Shown: positions 22,417 through 32,543 of the stretch, one piece after another
How the letters are laid out: each line of letters starts with the position of its first letter
How positions within the stretch are numbered: the stretch's first letter is position 1
Assembly: GCA_017163975.1 (NCBI GenBank)
Contig: JAFFSR010000033.1
Span: 762,501-826,500 of the forward strand
From: Anastatus disparis
Taxonomy: Eukaryota > Arthropoda > Insecta > Hymenoptera > Eupelmidae
DNA: 64,000 nucleotides
Direction of reading: 5' to 3'
Translations under genes and position numbers: made by a program
The notes under the pieces: generated by a model
What the model was told of the DNA's origin: nothing
What the model saw: only the letters and a program-made list of their open reading frames with translations
Database searches by the model: none

Positions 22417-22471
<55 letters not shown>
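22417..22471. repeat. (CT)n microsatellite
   Basis: About 26 CT dinucleotides. The Ser/Leu and Arg/Glu open frames across it are repeat products. In insects such GAGA-type tracts often sit near promoters, which fits the GC-richer surroundings but proves nothing. Confidence 0.95.
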
Positions 22472-22476
<5 letters not shown>

Positions 22477-22963
22477 GGCGCTCAATACGCGCCCACGTGT
22501 TACCAGAAACGAATTTTTTAAAATATTTTTCAGTACATACGAAAGAAAAATTTTTATTTTATCACTATTTAGTATTATTCGCCCAACCGGCAATTTAAAA
22601 AGCGTCTCACTGGTCTAGATTTTATTCTTGATAACACGTGCTCACGTAACTCACACACTCCAGCACTCGCAGTCTAACCTTCATTTTAATTTTTAGTTTT
22701 AATAATACAACAAAAATTTTATTTTAATTCTATTAAGTTTTACGCACATGAAAAAAATTTGTTTTAAACGCACGTTAAATTAAAAAATTTACACTTAATA
22801 AATCGATCGGAATTTTATATACTCTTTCTCTTACGCTTAATAAGAAAGTTTAAGTTCTTTACGTTCATTTACAAAATTTAATATAAAGAAATTTCGACAC
22901 AGAGAAAGGAAAATCTTTAACTACTCACTTCGTGCACTATCAAGAATTTTCGGCCGTTGATTT
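22472..22963. other. Non-repetitive sequence next to the CT tract
   Basis: Contains ACGCGCCCACGTGTTACC and ACACGTGCTCACGTAACTCA (E-box-like CACGTG words). No open frame is supported. Confidence 0.3.
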
Positions 22964-23215
22964 CTTAGAGCATATACTACTGGAGGCAGCTCTGAATTCA
23001 CCGTGCGCGTGGTTAGGTTGAGAAAGAGAAAAATATACTAAGGTTGATAGCTATCTCTATCTCTCAGTCATGTGATAAGGGAGTAGAGAACGAAACAAAC
23101 CAATCACGTTCCGGAGAAAAAGAGATATCTGTCAACCTCAATATACTTTTCTCTCTCTTAACTTAACCACGCGCACGGCACATTTGAAGCTGCCTCCAGT
23201 AGTATAAGCTCTAAG
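22964..23215. mobile_element. hAT-like MITE, copy 2, with 8-bp TSD
   Basis: The termini are CTTAGAGCATATACTACTGG and an inverted end GTATAAGCTCTAAG. The interior folds back (ACCGTGCGCGTGGTTAGG versus CCACGCGCACGGCA). The 8-bp flanks are GTTGATTT (22956-22963) and GTAGATTT (23216-23223), a 7/8 match. It belongs to the same family as 16305-16545. Confidence 0.85.
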
Positions 23216-24540
23216 GTAGATTTACAAAGAAATGAGCGAAATTTTCTGGGCGTAGCCCACTCACCTTTGCTGAATTCTGCAGTCTCCTAGGTCGATACAG
23301 TCGACGATCATGAGGTGTAGAAAGCTGTAAAGGGCTGGTGCTGGCGATAATGGCGGCAGTCTCTCGATCTTTCTCTCTTTCTCTCTCTTGGTCGCTACCG
23401 GCGACGTCATGGGGTTTTGTCTCCACCTCGTCTCTCTCTGGACTCCTCGATTTCTCCCCAATTATTTCTCTCCTCAGCAGCACACGAAAAAGAAAATCCT
23501 TTTTTCAAAATTTCAGCGGCGACACGAGAAAAAAACTATAGATCTAAGCAACGATTCTAAAGAGTCCGATGTGGCACGAGGTCGACAGTCGAATGAAATC
23601 TTCTAAGTCTACTTCCTTCTTCTCCGTGCTTGTCATAATTGCGTGTCCTTTTCTAATTCCTTTTTCTCCAATCACTCTTCTACACTTCTTCTGTGATGAT
23701 TCTTATTGGTCTTCTCTTACTTGCTTTTTCACACACACAATTACGCTCAAAATGCGTATACTATATTTTATCTTGTTTAAGCTAAATTACCCGTCTATAA
23801 AATCACAACACGTGTTAAACTAAATTTTTAATTTAATTTTAGTTAAAACAATTTTTATTCTTTCTCTTCTTTAATAATTTATTCTCTTTGTTTCTCTTTA
23901 TTCGCTGTCCTTTTCTATTTTCTTACGCGTAGATTGGTCGTCACCGGCTACACATAGAAATTTCACATACACACATACATACATGTACGTATATGCATGG
24001 TATCGAGGCTCTGCTAAGAGAAAAGAATCGTGACGATCCCTTCTCTAATGCTCTCTCTCCATCTTTCTTTATTGCCTTCTTTCTCTCTCTTCGCTTAATG
24101 CGCGAGAGATCGACGCGCCAGCACTTGAGATTCGTTTTCTTAGCGTGTGAATCTCCCCATCTCTCTTGTTCATTATCGCTGTTTAACTTTTCTCTCTTCT
24201 AAGTCTTCTTCATGGTACCGTGACTCCTAGCGCACGCGCGGTTGCTCACATGTGTTAGTATGTAGACTATCGCTTAACAGGCTGCTATAGCAGCACTGGC
24301 GTTCATATACAGGGGCTCTCGATGTATTAGTAATGGCCGCCGCGCGCGTCTGCTACACATGTGTCGTCGTCGTCTCGTAATACCGGTAAACAAAAAAAAA
24401 CAATCTCATTAATTAACTATCTTTTTTATTAATTTAACGTGCGCTTGGGTCGGTAGTCTTCGTTGGTGGTGTGTCATAGTGCTGAGTGGGAAAAGTGAAT
24501 TAATAAATATCAATTATTTATTTATAGTGGCGTACCAGGT
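23216..24540. promoter_or_regulatory. GC/CpG-richer, CT-rich region, possible host promoter or 5' exon
   Basis: This stretch stands out for base composition: CT/GAGA tracts (23367-23395), CpG-rich words (CGCACGCGCGGTTGC near 24230, GGCCGCCGCGCGCGTCTGC near 24335, GTCGTCGTCGTCTCG near 24364) and few repeats. No frame over 100 residues with protein-like composition exists. It looks like a promoter or untranslated first exon of a host gene, but strand and start site cannot be fixed by eye. Confidence 0.3.
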
Positions 24541-25262
24541 CACAGGAGGAAGTCGTTAATTTAATAAAATTTTATAAATTAAATAAATTAATTACAAAGT
24601 CTAGATATCTTTACAATGTCTTGAATACATAAATTTGATCGAATAAAAGATTTTTCTTTAAATAAGCATAATATTTTGTGTTCTTTTACTAACTAAAAAT
24701 TAATAGTAATAAAAAATTTCTACCCAAAGTTACATAATTATAAAAATTAATTTATTTAATTTGTAATCTGCTTTTTCCGTATTTATATAATAATCCTCCA
24801 TTAATTTTATAAATTAAAAATATAGTCTATTTTTGTTAAATTAATGTATAAAGATATTCATTTTAATATAAAAAATTAATATCGGATTATTATATGAATA
24901 TGAATAAAACAGATTACAAATTAAATGATTGGAAGTTTTTATAATTCATAACTTAAGATAAAAAATTTCTTTTAATATTAATTTAAGTTAGTAAATAAGC
25001 ACACAAAATATTTTGTTGCTTTTTTAAAGAGAAGTCTTTAATTGGATAAAGTTTTAAGAAAGAGTATTGTATTATTTATTTAAGTTTTTTTTCATAAATT
25101 TATTTTTAAATCTATATAAAATGAATTTTTAGACTTCATATAGCATGAAAATGTTTGTGTGTGAATAATACGTTAGTACATGTACATATACATTTATCTG
25201 TATACATAAAAAATATTTAAATTTAAAAAAATAGTGAAATATATGCATGTGCAACATAATTT
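24541..25262. other. AT-rich spacer
   Basis: Low-complexity AT-rich sequence; no gene. Confidence 0.35.
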
Positions 25263-25350
25263 ATAAAAAAAAAAAATTATGTTTAGTCGGGAATCGAACT
25301 AACGGCAGATATCTTACAAGTCCATCACCTTCGATTCGCAGTTACGCCCA
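25263..25350 (-). repeat. tRNA-like fragment (B-box)
   Basis: On the minus strand TTAGTTCGATTCCCGACTAA gives a good B-box and T-arm, followed by an A-rich tail (T-run at about 25268-25275 on +). A convincing A-box is not present. Probably a worn SINE head. Confidence 0.35.
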
Positions 25351-25537
25351 CAGGGGGATACGCGTTAAATGGGCGTTTTGTCCCTAAGTGGTGAGATGAT
25401 ACCACACTTACTATATAAGTCGAACGTTGGCGGTTTTGAGTATGTACCCACAGCGCCTGCCTTAAGAATGTAAATGCGTCTTTATAAATCCTAATATATG
25501 TAAATATGTATTGATGTATAAATATGATATAATAGTT
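25351..25537. other. AT-rich spacer
   Basis: No supported feature. Confidence 0.3.
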
Positions 25538-25784
25538 CACTGAGAAAAAATTCATGCTAATAGAGCATGCGAACTGCCATCTACGCGAGCATATGAAACA
25601 TTGATATAAATATGACAGGCATGAGAAGCTCTATTAGTATTGGATTACCTTATACTAATAAAGATGGTATGGAGAGTAACTAAAGCATGAACGGCATTCA
25701 CTGATGACTCAAGTGGTATACTTCGATGACTCCTTACTCTCATATCCTTTGTTTGCTTGAGTCGCCTCCTCTTTTGAGTGTCGA

Positions 25785-26095
25785 CGCGAGCAAACACGGC
25801 TGGTCTATATCCAAAATCATGTCGCAAATTTTGTTAACGTATTTTCGTAGCGTGAATCTTTCATTTCTTGTCTTTCCTTTTTTTATGAAGGGAGATACGT
25901 TATAAATATAACCTGTTAAACTTTGTAACTATCAATAATTAATTTTTAACTCAAAATTTAATTATTTTAAACCGCTGGAGGGCAGATGAGCATGTAGATT
26001 TTACGCCAGAGATGTTTCGAAGTAGCGTTGGTCTAGTGCGTAACATTCGCGCTTTTCCTTTTGAGTACGCGTGTTCAACTCTCAGCTAGGGTCAC
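25785..26095. repeat. Left near-identical arm, with tRNA-like module
   Basis: Inverted copy of 28085-28390. Within it GTTGGTCTAGTGCGTAA (A-box-like) and GTGTTCAACTCTC (B-box-like) are about 40 bp apart, resembling a tRNA/SINE head. Confidence 0.8.
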
Positions 26096-26270
26096 TTTTT
26101 AATTTTTTTTTTATTGTTTTAATATTTTTTATTCCTTTTTATATTTATTTTTTTTAGATTTTGTTTTTAAATAATTTTAAAATTTAATTTTTCACAAGTA
26201 CGCTCGTTTTTTTCAATGAAAATTTTTTTACAATAAATTATTCTTTATAGGTAGTAATAACAAATATTAA

Positions 26271-26475
26271 TAAATAAATAATAGTGATGTTTATTTTATA
26301 ATAGTATAGTTTAATTTATTTATAATTTAGTTTATAAAATTTACAATAAATTACAATAAATAAATGAAACTAAGGTATTATTATTCATGTTATAATATAT
26401 ATTATATATTGAAATATTTTTATAAAGACAAAATTGAACTATAGTATTGTAAACATCACTATTATTTATTTATTA
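26271..26475. repeat. AT-rich inverted repeat
   Basis: AATAATAGTGATGTTTATTT near 26277 pairs with GTAAACATCACTATTATT near 26448. It is nested inside the 3.1-kb element. Confidence 0.6.
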
Positions 26476-26528
26476 ATATTTTTAATTATTTTCTATATGG
26501 AATAATTTATTTAAAAATATTAATAAAT

Positions 26529-26790
26529 TAAAAATAAAAAAAAAACTTTTTAATGTACTACGTTTTTATAATGAACCAAAAAGTATAAAATAATGTGTAA
26601 TGAAATGAAAAGTGAATAATGATTTGAAATAAAAAACGTGGGGCGCATGTTTATTATTATGTATTGTATGCGCCCCACGTTTTTTTATTTCAAATCATTA
26701 TTCACTTTTCATTTCATTACACATTATTTTATACTTTTTGGTTCATTATAAAACGTAGTACATTAAAAAGTTTTTTTTTTATTTTTAATA
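26529..26790. repeat. Large near-perfect hairpin, 120-bp arms
   Basis: The arms are 26529-26648 and 26668-26790 with a 19-base loop. The arm tip is ACGTGGGGCGCAT/ATGCGCCCCACGT. The only differences are one-base length changes in A/T runs. Such low divergence means recent origin or gene conversion between the arms. Confidence 0.92.
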
Positions 26791-27224
26791 TTATTTTATA
26801 CTTTTAGTTCAATTAAAAACGTGGTAGATTGAAAATTTTAACATTATGAGTATCCTAAATATATAATATTTTCAAAAATTTTAAAAAACTTAATTTCATG
26901 AGTATATCCCTCTAAATATATTAATATATATATATATATATATATATAAATTTTATCGTGTTGTCCAACAGTGCATATTATATAGCATATATATTGTTAT
27001 CAAGGGACTAAAACGTGTTTCATCTATTTTTTTAGAGAACACGTAATCGCATGCTGAGTTTCCCGCCATTTTGACGATAATGACGCTATTAGAAATTCAA
27101 CCAAAATTTATTGTTTTATGCATTGATAGACCATAAAATGAATAAAATACAGTCTCAAATTTTATATGTACAATACAAAATGCTGTAATTTATGTCTAAT
27201 TGCAATATGAGAAGTTAAAGAATT

Positions 27225-27770
27225 TTAAAAATTTTCGAAGATGGTTAGACACTAATGTTAAAAGTATATCTATATATAAAATCTTCAAAATTTCAATTTT
27301 TCCAATATCTCCGTATATAATTGTATTAATATATTTTTCGGTGGGAATATATATTTAATTATATTATCCAACAATGCATGCAAAAATATAATATTGAATA
27401 TATTAATATATTAATATATTTGATATATTAATATATTAATATATTAATATATTTGATATATTAATATATTAATATATTTGATATATTAATATATTAATAT
27501 ATTAATATATTTGATATATTAATATATTAATATATTTGATATATTAATATATTAATATATTACTATATTAATATATTACTATATTTGATATATTAATATA
27601 TTAATATATTAATATATCAAAAGAAGATTTTTAAAATTTTCGAAGATGTTTAGACACTAATGTTAAAAGTGTATCTATATATAAAATCTTCAAATCTTCA
27701 ATTTTGCCAACATCTCCGTATATGATTGAATATATTAATATATTGTTCGATAGATATATATATTTTTTTT
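27225..27770. repeat. AT satellite between two direct copies of a 130-bp block
   Basis: The block TTAGACACTAATGTTAAAAG ... TCTTCAA ... TATCTCCGTATAT occurs at about 27245-27330 and again at 27647-27728. Between them, at about 27395-27620, lie repeats of TATTAATATATTAATATATT and TTGATATATTAATATA. Confidence 0.8.
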
Positions 27771-27870
27771 ATAATATTGCATTGTCATCCAGTTCCGAGC
27801 TATATTTAAAATTTCAAGTCTCTAGCTCATCAGGAAGTTAGTTTACAATCGGTTGCAAAATTCGTACCGA

Positions 27871-27875
<5 letters not shown>

Positions 27876-27905
<30 letters not shown>

Positions 27906-27906
27906 C
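27876..27906. repeat. (ACAG)n microsatellite
   Basis: About seven ACAG units (27879-27904) following GTACCGA. Confidence 0.9.
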
Positions 27907-28084
27907 CAAAGCGAGTTAATAAAAACGTAGTAATAAAAAAAACGAGCATACTTTAAGTAACTTGTGAAAAAATAGATTTTAAAATAGATAAAAAAATAGA
28001 AAATTAAAAAAATATAAATAAATAAAAGTAATAAAAACTATTAAAATAATAAAAAAAAAAGTTTAAAAAAAGTGGTTTTAACCA

Positions 28085-28390
28085 AGAGTTGAACTCGCGT
28101 ACTCAAAAGGAAAAGCGCGAACGTTACGCACTAGACCAACGCTACTTCAAATATCTCTGGCGTAAAATCTACATGCTCATCTGCCCTCCAGCGGTTTAAA
28201 ATAATTAAATTTTGAGTTAAAAATTAATTATTGATAGTTACAAAGTTTAACAGGTTATATTTATAACGTATCTCCCTTCATAAAAAAAGGAAAGACAAGA
28301 AATGAAAGATTCACGCTACGAAAATACGTTAACAAAATTTGCGACATGATTTTGGATATAGACCAGCCGTGTTTGCTCGCGTCGCCACCC
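28085..28390. repeat. Right near-identical arm, with tRNA-like module
   Basis: Inverted copy of 25785-26095, including the tRNA-like module (here on the minus strand). Confidence 0.8.
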
Positions 28391-28789
28391 AAAAGAGGAG
28401 GCAACTTGAGCAATAGAAGAATGTCATAGTTAGCAGTAAAGAAAGAATAGTAGACAAGCCACGTTTACTCCCTACACGTACCATTAGAGGATACAGCGCC
28501 AAAGCGCTATCGAAGGATATTAGAGTGGGGAGTTACTAAATCATGTAAACAAACAGTTTTTGGATAGCATAAACCTCGTAAGACTAGATGGCGCTGTTAT
28601 GAAAGCATATGATATTACTTACTAGCTTTGGATACGTAAACCAAATGCTCTATTGGCATGAATTTTCTCTCAGTGTATATAAAATAGTATGTTGTAAGTA
28701 AATAAGTGTTTTTCACAGCGAATATTTGTAAAATATAATAGAAATAATAGAATATTCAACAGAATCGAAACAAAATACCTTCCGAACGG

Positions 28790-29340
28790 TGAAAAAAGTT
28801 CCCCAAAGCCTCCGCGAACCTTACACTGGAATCTTCCTGGAAGCCTCTAACATTTTTTTATGGAAGCTTCCATGAAGTATTCTTGGAACCTTACGGCAAT
28901 CTTCCTTGAAAGCTTCTTGTAAGAGTCAAAAGGCCTTTATGCTAGCTTCCATGGAAGCTTACTGATTTCTTCCATGGAAGTTTTCTGGAATCTACCATTG
29001 AATCTTTCTGCAAGAAAATTGCATGGGTCATTTTACGCTTCCAGGAAGCTTTAATTGAAGCTTTCACGGAAGCTTGCATGTAAGCTTCTTGCATTATTTC
29101 GTGGAAGCTTCCATGAAGTACTTCTGGAACCTTACGGCAATCTTTCCTGGAAGCTTCTTGTAAGATTCAAAAAGACTTTTATGCTAGCTTCCATGGAAGC
29201 TTACTGATTTCTTCCATGGAAGCTTCCTGGAAGCTTCCATTGAATCTTTCAGATAGAAAAGTGCGCGGGACATTTAACGCTTCCAGGAAGCTTTCATGGA
29301 AGCTTCCGGGAAGTTTCAAAACTTTTTATGGAAGCTTCAG
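28790..29340. repeat. GGAAGCTTCC satellite, island 2, with 241-bp tandem units
   Basis: TGGAAGCTTCCATGAAGTA starts at 28861 and again at 29102. The 241-bp unit is repeated nearly twice, sharing GGAACCTTACGGCAATC, ATGCTAGCTTCCATGGAAGC and CGCTTCCAGGAAGCTTT. More than ten GGAAGCTTCC-like palindromes lie inside, dense in HindIII sites. Confidence 0.85.
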
Positions 29341-29636
29341 TGCTATGTAGGTAGTATATAACATGATGATTATTTATTTAAATTTTTAAACTATTCTAAT
29401 CATTAGTTTTAAAGATATTTAGATTTCTGATTCCAAATAGAAAAACATTAGTAAATAATATTAGAACCCAAACTCCTCAATAACTGATGAATAGATTTAT
29501 TTAAAAATTTAACTAAATAATCTTCGTGATACATATTATATGTTAATGCATCTCTTTATTCAAAATTTTAAAATACAATAGAAATATCGTCAATATTTAT
29601 CGGCGCAAGTGTACTGTCCATTTTACATCTCCTTAA
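29341..29636. repeat. TTAA MITE family 1, copy 3, left end lost
   Basis: Matches 20950-21300 (ATGATGATTATTTA, AAAGATATTTAGATT, TGTCCATTTTACATCTCC) and ends at TTAA 29633-29636. As at 20.7 kb it directly follows a GGAAGCTTCC island. Confidence 0.7.
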
Positions 29637-29745
29637 ATAATATATACTTATAAAATTTACATAATATTTTATAAAAACTATTAAAATGATAATTATATAT
29701 TCAATATTATTTTAAACTATAAATAAAAAGTTCAAAAAATTATTA

Positions 29746-30381
29746 TTAAGGAGGTATCTTCGCTTTAGTATGACAAAACAGATTTGGTCGAAACTATGAA
29801 AATTGTTTCTTTTTATGTCTAAAATGCACATATAAAATTTCATGAAGATTCGTTATCTCGTCAATGAAAAATTAGAATAATTATATAACATTGGTTATCA
29901 TAAGTAAACGTTAATATTGTAGTTGATCTTAAAATTTACAAAACAGAATGAAATGAAATTTTTTGAGGATAAACATAATATTACTGGCAACTTATAAAAT
30001 AATTCTTAGAAACTTTCATTACTTTTACACAGAAATATAAATAAATAAATTATTCATTAATGTACGAATCTAGTTTCTTTTATCGTACATAGCGGATGGT
30101 GGCAAAAACACACCATAACCTCAAATTTTCAAATTTCGTAAAAAGAGCATGTAAATGATTTGGACAGTAAAGATGATGATCTTAGCTCTTTAATTAATTT
30201 TGATTTTTTAGTTTTAAATAAAAATTATTTCTTTTTTTTTATATTGATGCTAATTCTATCGAGTATGTGAAAATCACCATACAAAACATATATTCTTCGG
30301 GAGGGGAGATATCTAGTAACTTTTAATCCCATAAGCATATTAAAAATTTTACTCGAGTGGTGGACGAAAGTACCTCCTTAA
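29746..30381. mobile_element. TTAA-flanked foldback MITE, family 2
   Basis: TTAA at 29746-29749 and 30378-30381. The termini are GGAGGTATCTTCGCTTTAGT and, inverted, GACGAAAGTACCTCC. It is 636 bp without a gene. Confidence 0.75.
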
Positions 30382-30962
30382 GTGATAGCTTATAAATAGT
30401 TATATTATTTCATTAAATACATTTCCAACTTAAATAATTAGCCTCATGTTAAAACTAAATTTAATTAGCATTCAATACCACAAGTTATTTAAAAAATTAA
30501 TCATTTTTCAAAGTTATTAAAAAGTTATTTATAAAAAGTATTCCCATATTAAAATTTCAAAATTCTATTAATTTAATTTTTTATTCTTTTCATTAGAGAA
30601 TTAGTTTTGATGTGTATATATATTATCTTATGGTTAAATATTTCATCACCTTGTATGAAAATTATTTTTTTAGAGTAGAATAATGCTGTGAATAAACAAA
30701 TGATTATATATATATAAATGTATAATTGCTGAAAATAACCATTTTTTATCGTTATATTATTTTTACAAATTTTATTATTATTTATTTATTATATACCAAT
30801 TAATTCATAACATTTTTCATGATTTCTTTTATTTTTCAGCTTTTAAAGTAAAAAGGCAGTAAATTAAATTAGTTAATATAAAAGCAATTATTTTGTGAAT
30901 ATCTTTGGAAAAAGTTTATAGAAAATAAATTAAAATTCTTAAGAGAATTTTAATTTTCAATA
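30382..30962. other. AT-rich region upstream of the protease-like gene
   Basis: No feature is certain. A pyrimidine tract followed by CAG (TTTTATTTTTCAG at about 30828-30840) could be a splice acceptor for a short exon. Confidence 0.3.
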
Positions 30963-31421
30963 ATGGTTTTGACTGAGAAAGATAAATTGATTGTTAAAGG
31001 ACAGGGATTGTATAGTGGAATTGCTTTCATGTTAACTGATATTCATATATTAGAATTTAATAATATTTCAAACCGGTACACCTCATTCAACATGCAATTA
31101 ACTTTGCCAATTCAAAGACCACTACATATTAAATCAGTACCGATTGATGGAGAATTTATACGGTTATTATTTTCCGGAAATTTGGAAAAGTGTCACCGGA
31201 TTTGTGTGTATTATAATAATAAGGTAATTCATATATATGACAGTTTAAATCTTAAATATCTACCAGATGAGCATAAGATTTATATAAACAGATTATTTCC
31301 AAACAAATCAGAATTGAGCATAGTATTCGAAACAGTACAATCACAAACAGATAATTATGATTGTGGCGTTTTTGCAATTGTTTTTGCTATTGCAATACAT
31401 GATAATTTAGGTGTGGCTTAA
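30963..31421 (+). CDS. Ulp1-like (C48) cysteine protease domain, transposon-type
   Basis: This 152-residue frame starts at ATG 30963. The order His78 (KCHRICVYY), Asp93 (IHIYDSLN), Gln126/128 (VQSQTD) and Cys134 (NYDCGVFAIVFA) matches the Ulp1/SUMO-protease catalytic layout (H...D...Q...C). The usual His-Trp is His-Arg here. After the stop at 31421 the neighbouring frame continues with protein-like sequence (KYDVSPMKLRLSRIF, then HEQRLNQIPSNLDF near 31560), so the gene is frameshifted at its 3' side. A host Ulp1 would be longer and intron-bearing; stand-alone domains of this kind occur in mobile elements. A Helitron gene starts 1.1 kb downstream on the same strand, so it may have been an accessory gene of that element (inference). 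Confidence 0.6.
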   Translation: MVLTEKDKLIVKGQGLYSGIAFMLTDIHILEFNNISNRYTSFNMQLTLPIQRPLHIKSVPIDGEFIRLLFSGNLEKCHRICVYYNNKVIHIYDSLNLKYLPDEHKIYINRLFPNKSELSIVFETVQSQTDNYDCGVFAIVFAIAIHDNLGVA

Positions 31422-31893
31422 AATATGATGTTTCTCCAATGAAATTACGTTTATCAAGAATTTTTAGAACGCAACAAATAAGAATGTTTTGCAAAATTAT
31501 AATAATGCAAACATTAATTACGATAATCCACCGGACACGATAAGGAGGAGTTTTTGTCATGAGCAACGTCTAAATCAAATACCATCAAATTTAGATTTCA
31601 CAGAGCTTGAACTATTAAAAAAAAACACAAAAATGTATTAATTGGCAGAACAAAAAAAGATCATGGAAATGTATCGTAAACAAAAGAATTCAAATCATGA
31701 AACAATTATGATGGAAATTGACGATGACATTTCGTATACAAATTTTTAAAAACCAAATACTGATACATGGGAATCGATGAAATTCACTTAAATTATAACG
31801 ATAATAAAATTGGCACAGTTGAGATTAAATTAAATGAAGAAAAAAAAGAATCAAAAGAAAAAGATAAAAAATAAGCTTTATTTGTAACAGGAC
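31422..31893 (+). pseudogene. Degraded 3' continuation of the protease-like gene
   Basis: Successive frames read SPMKLRLSRIFRTQQIRMF, then NPPDTIRRSFCHEQRLNQIP, SNLDFTELELLKKNTKMY and LAEQKKIMEMYRKQKN, separated by stops. The charged composition resembles N-terminal regions of Helitron proteins. Function unknown. Confidence 0.4.
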
Positions 31894-32263
31894 TTGAGTG
31901 CATGACAAAGCTGCCCGCCTTCTAATAATATTTCCAATGCTAACTTATGAATAAACGATGCGTTTAATCGTGTTTTTTTGCTACAAAGTAAAAATTTGTA
32001 AGATTAAACTCTTGTGCGGACAACTCAAAAAATCCACCAGAATATCATACATACAAAGTTATAATGAAAACTTTCAATGTATCGTATTTTATGGTTGGAT
32101 TTATCAAATTTGATATCTAATTTCTAATCCAAGCTCATAAAAAAATAACAAATCTAAATGATTTTTTATTTTTACAAAAATGATTGTATTAATATAGCTT
32201 TAGTGCGGACAAGTCATTATAATTGTTTAATTTATGAATCAAAAAAGATATTTTTAAATAAAA
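31894..32263 (+). mobile_element. TTAA MITE family 3 (GCATGACG), copy 1, 3' truncated
   Basis: Matches 35273-35683 from GTGCATGAC through TTAATTTATGAA at about 90% by eye. It ends where CTAGCTCG of a Helitron-like terminus begins (32264). Confidence 0.75.
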
Positions 32264-32543
32264 CTAGCTCGCACCTCGGTCTTTTCAGAAATACCCTCAG
32301 GCCTTGCATCGCAAAGCGATGCAAGGCAATGCAAAAAGCTCCGCTTCTTGCATATAAGGCACGATCGAAAACGCTCGCGCTTCGCGCTCACTATTTGATA
32401 TTCAAAGAATATTAAAGCAAATCATTTACAACCGCAAAAGCATTAAAAGTTAATCTTATTTCTTTTTTTCATTGAATTTTTTACCGCATCTTTCAACAGG
32501 AGGTTTGAATTTATTGTATTTATTTAAAAAAACAAATTTATAA
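32264..32543 (-). mobile_element. Helitron-like terminal fragment, copy 1
   Basis: Starts CTAGCTCGCACCTCGG and contains CCTTGCATCGCAAAGCGATG, AAAGCTCCGCTTCTTGCATA and TTCAACAGGAGGTTTGAAT, all colinear with 56128-56461. Compared with that copy it lacks the hairpin next to CTAG. Confidence 0.55.

Larger units (their letters stand above)
25538..28676. mobile_element. 3.1-kb inverted-repeat element, no transposase gene
   Basis: The ends are CACTGAGAAAAAATTCATGC at 25538 and GCATGAATTTTCTCTCAGTG ending 28676. The outer arms diverge and then become near-identical at 25785-26095 versus 28085-28390 (for example CAAACACGGCTGGTCTATAT, TGGAGGGCAGATGAGCATGT). The interior holds a large hairpin, AT-satellite DNA and an ACAG microsatellite, but no coding gene. 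No convincing TSD is visible. CACTG termini suggest a CMC-like origin, but this is weak. Confidence 0.8.

Noticed and set aside
22273..22618. Ser/Leu and Arg/Glu repeat frames of 64-106 aa
   Set aside because: Product of the (CT)n tract.
23211..24202. Several frames of 66-90 aa in the GC-richer region
   Set aside because: Rich in Ser/Leu from CT tracts, overlapping on both strands, with no domain or splice support.
25325..25827. Minus-strand frames of 60-76 aa
   Set aside because: They lie in or next to the arm of the 3.1-kb inverted repeat; no motif.
30963..31421. Host SUMO protease gene
   Set aside because: Single short exon without the usual N-terminal part, frameshifted tail, embedded among transposons; a mobile-element origin is more likely.
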